Positions 23,058 to 33,509 of a stretch of DNA of 64,000 nt are shown here, piece by piece. The notes under the pieces are model-generated. The model was given only the letters and a program-made list of their open reading frames with translations. It made no database searches and was not told the origin of the DNA. Origin of the DNA: Azolla caroliniana. Its lineage: Eukaryota > Polypodiophyta. Both the position numbers and the translations under genes were made by a program. How positions within the stretch are numbered: position 1 is the stretch's first letter; the number at the start of each line of letters is the position of its first letter. Location of the stretch: contig JBHGNT010000017.1 in NCBI GenBank assembly GCA_043228905.1, forward strand, positions 18,786,001 to 18,850,000, given 5' to 3'.

Positions 23058-25691
23058 ATGGAGTTCTGGGGTATGTAACTCTTCTATCAATCTCTCTCTG
23101 TCTCTCCCACACACACACACACACAGACACACATATCTGTCTTCTTCTTCCGCCCGTTTCTGCATGCTATTGTTTTTCAATAGTTTAGAGGTCAGAGAGA
23201 AGCGTCGCTGATCGTGTTCCTTTTATAACGGTGAATGATTTTTCGTTCCCTACACTCTTTATGGTATGATCTGCTTGCTCAAGTTTTGACTCGAAAGCAT
23301 AGCCAAAACTACTTGGGTTTCCTCTCCTTTCTGCAACCTTATGGCTCGTGTATGATGCTTCCTCCCATCCGAAATGACGGAAAACTGTGTTTTTTGGTTA
23401 TTGATTCGATGCCAAATCAGTCCTGTCTAAGAAGTGTGGCTAATCATCCTTCATGCCCGTTTTGAATGAAGACTAGCTGCTTCTCTGTCTGTCTGTGTCC
23501 TATCTCTTCTGCTAGTTTGTGTTCACAAGCTGCATATTTGTGCTGGGAGATCTTGCAACAAAGCGATGGCAATCATGATTGATTGCGAGAAAACATGGTA
23601 GCTCATTTTGGCGGTTTCGATTCGTGCAGGTGTCGAGGTTCCTAGCGGTAAGCCCGTGGCTTGTGATCCTGATGATATCTCCTACATCCATATCTCTCAG
23701 GTATCATCACCATGTTTCCTTATACAATCATCCTTTGGATGCTCTTTCTCTGTCTCTCTGTATTTCTTTCTGATCGTGGAAACTGGTATCTTTATCTTGG
23801 ATCAGGCTGCACTGGGAGAGAGAACAAGTGGGGAAGGTAAGGGTGAGCGAGTGGTGTTGAAGCTCACTGTTGACGGTAGCGAGTTCGTCATTGCTACCCT
23901 CTCAGCGGGGAAGTGCGAGCAGACCACCTTCGATCTCATCCTAGACCGAGAGTTCTTAATCTCCCATAACGGTTCTAGCAGTGTATATCTGACAGGATAT
24001 AAGACCGATGCTGTTAGAGATGAATATCCTTTCTTTCTTTCTTTCTTTTCTCTTTTGATTCTCTCATCTTGTTTCAGGAGACGCTATTGAGTTTGTGGTT
24101 TCATGTGTAGTAGTTTTGTACATTGTAACTCCTTGATTCTCTCTTCCTTTACGGACTTCTCCGATGAGGATGGGTTCTCAGGTAATAACAATGCAGAGTG
24201 AGTTACTGCCTCTTCATGATGATCCTTTTTTGGCGTGATTTGATGAATTGAATGTAAATTGAATCCAGACTCTGAAGAGGAAGAGGAAGAGGAAGATGAA
24301 GATGACGAGGACGAGGACGAAGATATCCCTACGCCAATACAGATATCTGCCAACAAGAATGGTAGTATATATATCTATCTGTCTGTTGTATGGAAGAAAT
24401 GCTCCCCTTTTCTCTGCTTCCTTCTGTTTTCTGAATGTCCTATCCAATTATACAGGTAAGCTGGCACGCAAAGTGAAAGAGAAAGGTGGAGATGGTGATA
24501 AAACCACCACCGCATCTGCGAAAGGGAAACCCTTTGATATAAATATTAATGGAAAAGCAGATGAGGATGAGGATGGTGAAGATGAAGATGAAGATGAGGA
24601 CGATGACAGTGATGTAGATCTAGTAAAAAGCCATACCTTTTAACTATTGATTGTAGTGAATGACATGACGTTTTGCAATCACATAATATATATGTGATGA
24701 ATGTCATCCAGGGGGTATTAATAGTCTCACGTTCAATTGATGATTGATCTGGTTGTAGGATATGCTGGATTCTAGAAGCGGCAGTGATCTTGATTCTGAT
24801 GACTCTGACAACGAGGATTCCTCTGAAGAGGAGGATCAAGCTAAGGTATGTAAGACCCTTTTGCGTGAAATTGGTTCATAATAAGATGAGAGGGATTTTA
24901 TTTATACATATATATTCCCTTGCGCAGGATCAGAAGAAGAGACCATTCCGTGGTGCCCAAAATGCTTCTGCAGGCAAGAAGATTAAGGTTGCAACAACCC
25001 AGGAAGATGGAAAACCAGGTCGGTGTAAATCTTCTGCTATGGCGTGTCTTAGTTATTTGATATAGTGTTAATATTATCATGATAATGTGCTAAATGCCTT
25101 TATTTGTAATAGGGAAGAAGGGAGCTAAAGCCCCTATTACCACCACCACCACCACCACCACTCCCAAGCAGCAACATTTGCAAAATGGAAAGAAAGATAA
25201 GAAGACATCTGCAAAAGAAAACGTAGTGCTCTTGCCCTTGCTTGCTTGTTTGTATTTTGGCGGTCTTTCCGTCCAACACGTGGATATAGGCGTTTACTCA
25301 ATGTGGAAATCCAAGTAGTTTTTTCATCTTTTTGATAGTGCTCTAGAGAAAGTCCTAGTTTTGGTTTTCTCTATCTTCATTGGCCTGTCAGTTCAAGTTG
25401 TGCTCTCCTAGAAACAATGCATTTACAATGGTTTAGGCCCTTGGATATTTAAATTGCTCTTCATCTTTCGTTATCAGGATGCACAACCTGCAATTCCCAA
25501 CTCTGGAAAGAAGGCTGGACGATTTGTGTGCTCACCCTGCAACAAGTAAGTGATTTCTTTGTTCAAAGGTTTTAATTTCTGTGTGAAGTGGCTCTAAGTT
25601 CTTACGTAATATTGTTATCATGTGTACATACATCAGGAATTTCAATAACGAAAGTAGTCTAAGTCAGCACATGAATGCAAAACACAAGTAA
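23058..25691 (+). CDS. HD2-type (plant-specific) histone deacetylase, nucleoplasmin-like, 333 aa
   Basis: HD2 proteins are plant nucleolar/nuclear chromatin proteins of the HDT family, reported as histone deacetylases. Exons: 23058-23070, 23630-23700, 23806-24023, 24153-24181, 24269-24361, 24456-24622, 24759-24845, 24928-25018, 25113-25222, 25478-25545, 25637-25691 (1002 nt with stop). The product starts with the hallmark MEFWG and has the key His at residue 25 (SYIHISQ) and FDLILD at 70-75. Long Asp/Glu tracts follow (about 111-215), then a Lys-rich part, a poly-Thr run and a C-terminal C2H2 zinc finger (Cys311, Cys314, His327, His332). All junctions are GT-AG except intron 3 (24024-24152), which fits a U12-type AT-AC intron. 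Length and order match the family. It looks intact. HDT1/HD2A-like is likely but the paralogue is not certain. Confidence 0.95.
24024..24152 (+). other. U12-type AT-AC intron in the HD2 gene (intron 3)
   Basis: The donor ATATCCTTT (24024-24032) is the exact U12 AT-AC 5' splice-site consensus. CTCCTTGAT (24129-24137) matches 8 of 9 positions of the U12 branch-site consensus TTCCTTRAY, and its branch A is about 16 nt before the terminal AC (24151-24152). Splicing gives an in-frame GYKTDAVRDE-DFSDEDGFSG. The GT-AG alternatives near here run into stops. Confidence 0.8.
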
Positions 25692-27246
25692 TTTGTGTGC
25701 CAAACCACTTGGGGAAGTGTGAAATACTAGATGGCTGAACTGCTGTCCGCTACTTATTTGGTACAACACAGTATTTTGATGAGGTTTTGTCAGTGGGATG
25801 AATATATAATGGGCGATTGAAGAGATTTTTGATCCTGATCAAGTCTTATGGTTGTTGCTGCAATTCATTTCTTTAATTTTTGTAGTAAACTGGTTTTTCT
25901 TCTTTTTCAATCATCTGAAAAAACATGACTAATTGACATTCATGAACTTTTGAGATTTGTAATCCTTTCCTTTGCTGCAATGTAATGACTTTGTATGCAA
26001 CATGTGCCATCATGTCATGCTGCTTCTGCCTTTCTCATTCCTTTCGAAGTAAGAAATCTCTAATGTTCGGTAATTAGTCTTGAATGAGTAAATAAATGCT
26101 TGTGTAACTGGGGTTTTAGTCAGGTAATCTACTTTGCAACTACTCTAATTAAATCAGTCTTCTGCTTTCGATATAAAAAATCATGGTTTGTGAATATGTG
26201 CAAGTTTATTGATTGGGCCTGCAATGGCAACTATTGTGCGGAAGTATGTATTGAAGTTTTATCAATAGTGCATTGTGTGCATATAGTAGATTATGTACAT
26301 ATTTAAATAAAATGCTGAATGTTGTGTATGTTATACCGCGTGGTGTATTGTAAATGTGGTTTTGTCCTATGATGAGAAGGAACAGATATTATATTCCTTC
26401 CTTGAAATGAGGGTCTTATAGTTCATCATTAGGGCCCAAGAGGAGGTTGATGAGTTAAAATTAACGTTGACAGCAACATTCGTCTTTCAAAACACGTCTT
26501 GCTAGAGTGTGATTGTAAGCTAAATTGATGATGAGGTAGATGAGTTTAAACGTAATTTCTTAGAACTGTCTTAGTGAGTGTTGTGTGTGCTTCAAAGCAA
26601 TCTCAACTCTAAATTATGTGTGTAAAAGATATATGGTATAGAGTGTGTACATGGATTCAATAGTTTGTACATATATGGTGTAGAGTTTGTGCAAGAATTT
26701 ACGAATGGCAAAATTGGATGATGGATGGGCCATGGCATAAAAGAAAGAGCACTAGCGGACAATGTAGGTTGATATCGTGACAATAGAGTTGATGATCATT
26801 CTACTCTACATTGCTTCTATATATACAACATGTTCCCCCACCATTGTAGTGCTATGGCATGGCGTTAGCTACCACATTGGAATGAGTCATAGGGTGGTTG
26901 GTTTTCAGGAAAAAACTAGCTTGGGTGGTGATAATCAACTTCACAAAAGTAGTGTGTTTCTTTTTTGTGATCGCGAGCCACCAACCCTTCTTCTTTATGT
27001 TGCGAATTTCTTTCATTCTTTCGTTTGTTCCGTTGTAATGCGGAAGTTGTTCCACATCTCCTCCTAGGTACATACGCCCTAGTTAGTTCCTTACTAAGTG
27101 GCCGGCCTAATGGAGGGGATAAAGGGCCCAGCCTACCTAGGGGTTGGTTACTAGGCCTAGTGGAGTCAAGTGTGAACACGTTCCTTCTCTTTCTATCTTC
27201 TTTGCTTCTCATCTTCCGGCGATATATCAATGATTCATATCTATCT
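25692..27246. other. Intergenic between HD2 and FKBP genes
   Basis: HD2 3' flank, then AT-rich DNA without a recognisable gene. 27000-27246 probably includes the promoter and leader of the FKBP gene. No clear TATA box could be fixed. Confidence 0.5.
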
Positions 27247-28305
27247 ATGGCTTCTCTCAGCCCTTTGTCGTTTGTAGCGTTTGAATGCAAGGAAAAGCCT
27301 GCGTTCTTCCTCAGTCCAGCCGCTGTAAGGCGATGGCAATGGCGATGGCGATGGCGTGCCTGCGCATCCCCTCAAGACTCGACAAATGGTGAGAAGTCCA
27401 CACTCTCACCATCACCATCACCATCACCATCATCATCATCGTCTTCTTCTTCTTCTTCACCATCGCCATCCCTTCCGAAGAAGCCCAGAACGACTGTGGA
27501 AAGCACGGATTGGATCGCCTCCTCTTTAACCAGAAGGTTCGGTCTCGGTGCCGGTCTGGCATGGGTGGCTTTCTTGGCGTTTGGGGTCATATCAGAGCAG
27601 ATCAAGACGAGGCGAGAGGTGTTCTTGGAAGAGCAAGGAACAAGGTGTGCCCCCCCCCCCCGCCCCCCCCCCCCCCCAAAAAAAAAAAGAACAAAAATTC
27701 ACTATTGTCTTTCTGTAGTCGGATGCAATCGGGTTAATCATTTCATTTCCGTTCATTGTTCCTCATAGATGGTGGAGTATTTTGCCTCTCTAGGAGGGAG
27801 GTTGCTGGATCCTTCTTTTTTTTTTATTCCCTGTAGCATGCATGGAACACTGAGCTAATTAGGGTTATGGATTTGCAGAGATGTTGTGCAGGAAGTGGTG
27901 ACCTTGCCAAACAAGCTTGAATATGTGGATTTGAGGGTGGGCGGAGGATCGAGCCCTCGTGCTGGAGACTTGGTAGTGGTGGACATGGTGGGCCGAGTTT
28001 TAGTAAGAAGCAATAATGAGGATGGTGGTGGTGGTGAATACGGCCCTCCGTTCATCGATACATTTGCCCAGAAGCGGCCGATTGCCCTCGTGTTTGGGCG
28101 CCGTCCGTTGGCACCGTCCATCTGCCCTGGTGTGGAAGAGGCCCTCCAAACTATGCGTGTCGGCGGTAAACGTAAAGTCACAGTACCTCCTGAACTTGGC
28201 TTTGGCACCTCCGGTAATATCCTAGGTGATGGCGTTTCGATCCCTCCTGATGCCACTTTGGAGTACACCGTGCAACTTCTACGAGTCTCCATTGCACCTT
28301 CTTAA
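27247..28305 (+). CDS. FKBP17-like peptidyl-prolyl isomerase, chloroplast (thylakoid lumen), 274 aa
   Basis: Exons 27247-27644 and 27879-28305 (825 nt with stop), joined through an AG|A arginine codon to read EEQGTRDVVQEVVTLPNK. Residues 1-95 are Ser/Pro-rich with a 10-Ser run, as in plastid transit peptides. A twin Arg (TRRFGLG, about 95-101) directly precedes a hydrophobic stretch (99-116), which suggests Tat import into the thylakoid lumen. The FKBP domain covers about 145-270, with GGGSSPRAGDLVVVDMVG, PLAPSICPGVEEALQTMRVGGKRKVTVPPELGFG and LEYTVQLLRVSIAPS. The ending SIAPS/SIAPA is characteristic of FKBP17-1/17-3-type lumen immunophilins. Several aromatic residues of the classic FKBP12 active site are not obvious, so isomerase activity is uncertain. 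Repeated Trp-Arg near 30-37 is a low-complexity oddity. Confidence 0.9.
27650..27688 (+). repeat. Homopolymer tract: C12-G-C15-A11, at the FKBP intron donor
   Basis: It lies 5 bp downstream of the exon 1 end (27644). A run this long is prone to sequencing or assembly length error. Confidence 0.9.
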
Positions 28306-29531
28306 GTGTTTTAAGAAACTTGATCTTGGGAATAGCTGGTGTATGTAGTAAGTCATCTTCTTGATGATGATGCTCACTTGCACGCTCTCCAGGCCCACCT
28401 TAGAGTGTGCTCTATCACTTGCATCTTCTTAAATGGAATCATGACATTCAAGATGTATAATATGCAAGTTTTAAGATTGCCTTGATTCTATTTCCTTTTT
28501 TGTAGTTAATTTAAACTTCGCTGGCAGTAATTGGTGTATACAAGTGGATTGTAATAATTCTTCATTTAATTTGGGCCACCAAATGGATTTGACAAACTAC
28601 TAAACGATTGTGTAAGTGCATATCAAATTACACAGAATTAGGGATATATGATTGTGACGTTTAAGGGCAATTATCAATGTGTTTTGAAATCACTAGCTTG
28701 GGAACTCAAGCCAAAATGAACTCTATATGAAGCATTCTAGCACAAGTCTTGAACATACTGTTCAGTGGTAAATGTCATATCCAATCTGAGTGTTCATGGA
28801 GACCATCTAAACTAATTACCTATAATGGGAGTGTAAATGTGAACATTTTCATATAGACATTAAATATGTGGAGATATTGGTGTCATTCACTTCAATAATA
28901 ATCTGCCCCCAATCAATCATGATTTCTCAATTAAATTGCAATAGAAGGTTGCGCAGATCAGATTTGAAATATCTAAATGTTCTGGTTAAGATAAAAAGGC
29001 CCAATGGAGACCCAAAGATGTGTTAAACCTTGAGGTGTAGAAGGGAATTCCAAATCAAGAGTTTAGAAAGTTGTAGGTCAATGAGAATGGTGCCCCTAGT
29101 GCAATATGCAAGGTGCCATTTGATCATTCTTTGCAAAATTCACTCTTAGTGGGGCACTAATCTCTTTTCATCCATTAAAACCTTTTAACCACACAGCATT
29201 TTGCTAGAGTTATGAATTCTTCGAAGAGCACTAGGAAAATGAGGGGGAAAGTGACAAGCAAAATCCTGCCATATCATACAATGAATGAACGATATTGAGG
29301 TCAAGATTATGGGCAGTCATAGCCCACCTTGACCTGACCGGACCGAACAGGACAGGACCAAAGTCACACTATGTATGTACTATTCATGAATACCCCTGCA
29401 GTAGTGACATGCAATTTGGGCGGGTGACTATCATGCCGGACTAGCAGATAACGCAACACCCACATACACAGAACAGAGCCTTCTTTTTGGCCATAGACTT
29501 TGAGGGTTTAGCAGACCTTTGGAGAGCATCC
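28306..29531. other. Intergenic between FKBP and alcohol dehydrogenase genes
   Basis: FKBP 3' flank and AT-rich DNA. GACCGGACCG/GACAGGAC-like short repeats occur near 29330-29360. No gene was seen. The last ~100 bp are probably the leader of the dehydrogenase gene. Confidence 0.5.
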
Positions 29532-31420
29532 ATGGCGGTGGTGGTGGAGAATGAATGTGTTCTGATGCACGCCGGTGGATCCATATCTCTGGAGAAGAGG
29601 AGCCTGAGCACCCAGGATATGGAGGACGGATCGGTCCTCATCCGGACTCTGCTTGGCGAGGTCTGCGGCACAGATGTTCATCTCTTCCATGGACGCCTTG
29701 ACACCGTGCCTTATCCAATCATACCTGGCCATGTGGCTGTCGGCCGGGTTCATACCTTGCTTGGCTCCATTCGTGATGTTGATGGTTCTCTGGTAAATTC
29801 TCTCATCTTACGTCCTGAGCAGATCCTTGTTGGCAGATTTTCATGTTCATATGGGTGCATTCAGTAAAAAAAGAGTAGGAAGGTATGTATAAACGAAACA
29901 CATGCTAGTGAGGAGTCAGGGCTCCTTTTTTAGCTCATGTAAAATGTCAAAGAACCTCACTGACATGTTGGTTCTCACTCTAAACTGGATGAAGAAGAGC
30001 TTATTTGTAGATGGGATCATTTCGGTCATGCCCAATGCATGACACTAAATAACATTTTAGTGTTGTAGGGTTCTTTCACTTCAATCAATTACAGGAAGGT
30101 TTTCGTTATTCTTTTCTTGTTTTGTTTTTTTACAGGTCACTGAAGGAGATATTGTCACATTTTTGGATGTTATTGATACCTGCAATGCTTGTGTATTATG
30201 CTTGGTAATGAGGTACCTTTTAGATAATATCGTGCATTTTGTGTCCTCGTGTATAAGTTTCATTTCCTGTCACTAATAGGTTGACAAGCAATCAACAAGG
30301 TGTCCAAGAAGAAGAGTCTTAGGAATCACATGTACTGCAAATGTCTCAAGCATTACTGGCCTTCTTGGTGGCTGGTCATCCTACATATACCTTCCACCAA
30401 ATACAAAGATTATTAAGCTGCCACATAATCTATCACCACAAGTATTCATGTCAGGAGGTTGTGGGTCAGTGAAGTCTATAATTCACAGTTATTTATCAGG
30501 TTATTTTCAGAAAAGCTTTAGATGGTTGTGCATTTACATTTCGGTAATGACAGGCTACCCACTGCTTTCCATGCGATAGACAGAGCCAATATTAGGTTAA
30601 TGGATCGGGTTGTCATACAAGGTTCAGGTCCAGTTGGTTTATTGGCTGCATTGCTGGCTCAAGCCAGTGGAGCTCTTCAGGTGTTGCATTGATTATACAT
30701 TAATACAAATAATATTGTGTTGTGCAATGCACCTCAGGGTACAGCTCAAAAAAATCCATTCTGGCCATGCATCAACACTCTGAACTTTACTTATTTCAAG
30801 AGTCTTTTGAGTATTTATTCTATTCAAAATAGTGAGAATTCTTGTTAGAATGCCCCAGGTAATTGTCATTGGCGCTCCAGCACACCGATTGGAGACTGTG
30901 AAAAAGTTTGGCATTGCAGCTACTATTAACATCGAAGAGGTACAATTTCAATGTTGAATTGTCTACCGTAGCTTGAGAGATTATGGCAAATATGCTAATG
31001 TCATTATGTTTTCAGTACAGAGAAGCTTCAGCAAGAAAAGCCGTGGTTAAAGAATTGACAGGTGGCAGAATGGCTGATGTTGTGATCGAAGCAACAGGTA
31101 GGCCAGAGGCGGTGGTGGAGGGGCTTGAGCTTTGTAGGGATGGGGGCACCTATGTTGTGGTTGGGCAATACACTGACAATGGGAGTGTGGATATCAATCC
31201 ACATTTCCAAATCAATCGAAAACACATCACTGTAAAAGGTTCTTGGGGATCTGACTTCAGTCATTTTTATCGGGGTGTGCAATTCATGGCGAAAATGTCT
31301 CATCTTCCATGGGATCTTGTTGTAAGTAGAGCCTATGACTTGAAAGATGCACAAGAGGCTTTAGAATCTGTGGAAAAGCTGGAAGTTTTCAAAGCACTAA
31401 TAAGTCCACAAGCGCATTGA
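29532..31420 (+). CDS. Zinc-type medium-chain alcohol/polyol dehydrogenase-like protein, 375 aa
   Basis: Exons: 29532-29792, 30136-30204, 30280-30464, 30554-30680, 30859-30939, 31016-31420 (1128 nt with stop), all GT-AG and in phase. GroES-like catalytic domain: EVCGTDVHLFHG gives catalytic-zinc Cys45, and PGHVAVGRV gives His67, where most relatives have GHE. Cys103-Cys106-Cys109-Cys118 form the structural-zinc lobe. The Rossmann fold carries GSGPVG (195-200), followed by VIVIGAPAHRLETVKKFG. Length is normal for the family. It would oxidise or reduce an alcohol/polyol with NAD(P), but the substrate cannot be told. It is unlike classical plant ADH1, CAD or sorbitol dehydrogenase and recalls bacterial threonine/inosamine-type dehydrogenases. 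The start at 29532 is the first ATG in frame with the conserved N terminus. Confidence 0.88.
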
Positions 31421-33509
31421 AACAATATGCATGCCATCTATGCATCAATACTTGTAATTGTCATCATTTAGGTTTCATTCTTACTGGCTACACTATGGGT
31501 TGAGGTAATGATGCGCCCCTTTTGCAGATGTGCAAATGTTTTTATTACATTGAAAGGTTCGCAAACAAATTGATGAGTTTGGAATTCTATTAGAAGTCCA
31601 AGGAAATAGCTAGAACTTATCTTCAATAAATCAAAAAGCCTCCATCACATTATATGTACAAATATGCCAAGCCTTTTGAAAGGCCATTCTCATGGTTCTA
31701 GCAAGTTATATATCTCAATGGTTTTTTGAAGGTTGTTGAAGCAAGTTATGTGATAGAGATTAAGGAAGATGGGGGTATGCAACTATAGATGTTCTGATGT
31801 AACGACCATGAACACACCGAAAGATCGATCTTGAAACAACTTATTTGTTGCATTTGTCTTTCTAGCAAATCTTGATATGATGTCAAAATCAGCATATAAA
31901 TAACCATACTCGATGTTAGTAAAAGAAATGAGAGCATCAGTGCCTAAAAGAGATTAGCAATTTAATGAGTTTGCCAGATAAAGGTAAACAGTGTCCATGC
32001 ATGTCCAATGCTTTATTATAAATGGTGTTTATCATTCATGCATGTGGTACGTGATATATTCACTGGCATCAATTCAGAATAAAATGCATAGCTAGCTTCT
32101 CTGTCTATTGTGGCACCGAACAGAATGAAAAGTCATCTTTTTGACCTAAGATTGGTTTGGACTCACCAATGGACAACTGATGTGCCCTACTTTATTGGGT
32201 TGATTAGATGGGATGATTCACCTCTTTCTGTTGGCCAACATACACGGGAAAGAAAAATTCCATGTAACTTATGCTCTTTGTACATGAAAGTGTTTTTTAT
32301 TTCCATGAATAATTAATAAATCTGTATGCTATCTCCATGGGGCAACTTAGTAATGAGGATGTGATTAACAAATGAGTCTTACAAAGCAACATCCCACTGG
32401 TCTGTCATCACATGTCTCCTACATAGTAACTTCTTCCTCACACATGTAGATGCCTCCAGGCAGGCATAACTTCATCTTAAGATTTATAGCATATTTGTTT
32501 GAAGTAATCAAAATTACCACACTTTATCGGTTACAAATACACACAAAGATGTCACTACGGCATTGTAGTGATCCATAGTTCTCCAATGTAGCACTGCTAT
32601 TCTCAGAGACGACCAAAAGTTGAGAGATAGTGAGGCATGCATGCAGGTAGATGTTTCTTTTATAAACCTCTACATCTGTTACCCATTTATTACGTTTTTT
32701 TAGAGATTAGTAATTTCATCACTTCTGCCAGTTTGGTGATTAGTATATCCCCATCAGCTAGCCGGTGGGAGTGAGAATGTGGGACACGTCCAGTTTATAT
32801 TCTCCTAATTATCCTGATTTACGCTGTACATTTATTATGAAAAGATTTCCTTTTAAGTGGATGCGTGGATGTGACAATGATCTGGAGTAATATTCCATTC
32901 CCTAATACCCAGTGGGAACTAGAGCCAGCTGCAAATAACATGAGTATTTTGTATTATATTGAGCTTCTCCACGTGATGGCAATCCAACTGGGAACCTTGA
33001 TGCCAATAAGCACGACAATAATCATGATGGTCACCATGAAATATAGAGAGGTTGTATCTAGGTTGTTGACGTGTGTGACTGCATGCATACATACACATAC
33101 ATATACATGCATAGTGTGTCTGTGTGCAGCTGCATGTGTGTGACTACATACATATGCACATACACAAACACAGATAGTATATGTGTGTGCATGCCTGTGA
33201 GAATGCTTACATACATACGCACATATACACGCATACAAACTGCATGTCTATGAACTTAATTAAAAATTTGTCAAAAATATTGACTCTAGGTTAAACCCTT
33301 GTTTTTACTAAAACATATTGTACGAAGATAATCAAAATCTTCAGAACACTCAATGCTCTAGCTTGTAGCATACATAGTCTTTCAGAAATACTTTGGTCTT
33401 TGGATTGTGTGCTACTATGCCTAAATCCTGATTCCTATTGTGTGCTTGGATTGTCCAACTTGGCATTTGCAAACAAATTAGAGAGAAACCAACAAGTGAA
33501 CCAAACAGG
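31421..33509. other. Intergenic between convergent dehydrogenase and LTV1-like genes
   Basis: AT-rich, with 3' flanks of both genes. An ACATAC/TGTG-type purine-pyrimidine repeat cluster lies at 33065-33245. No gene was seen. Confidence 0.55.

Noticed and set aside
24005-24090. HD2 exon 3 ending in the open extension after GYKTDAVRDE, or spliced with a GT donor at 24013
   Set aside because: Both lead to a stop soon after. The AT-AC intron restores a family-like acidic region in frame.
24084-24447. Minus-strand Ser-rich and Leu/Phe-rich frames
   Set aside because: Reverse of the acidic GAG/GAT codon tract in the HD2 exons.
33065-33250. ACATAC/TGTG repeat-rich frames (His/Thr/Tyr-rich)
   Set aside because: Low-complexity microsatellite DNA with no homologous domain and no gene structure.
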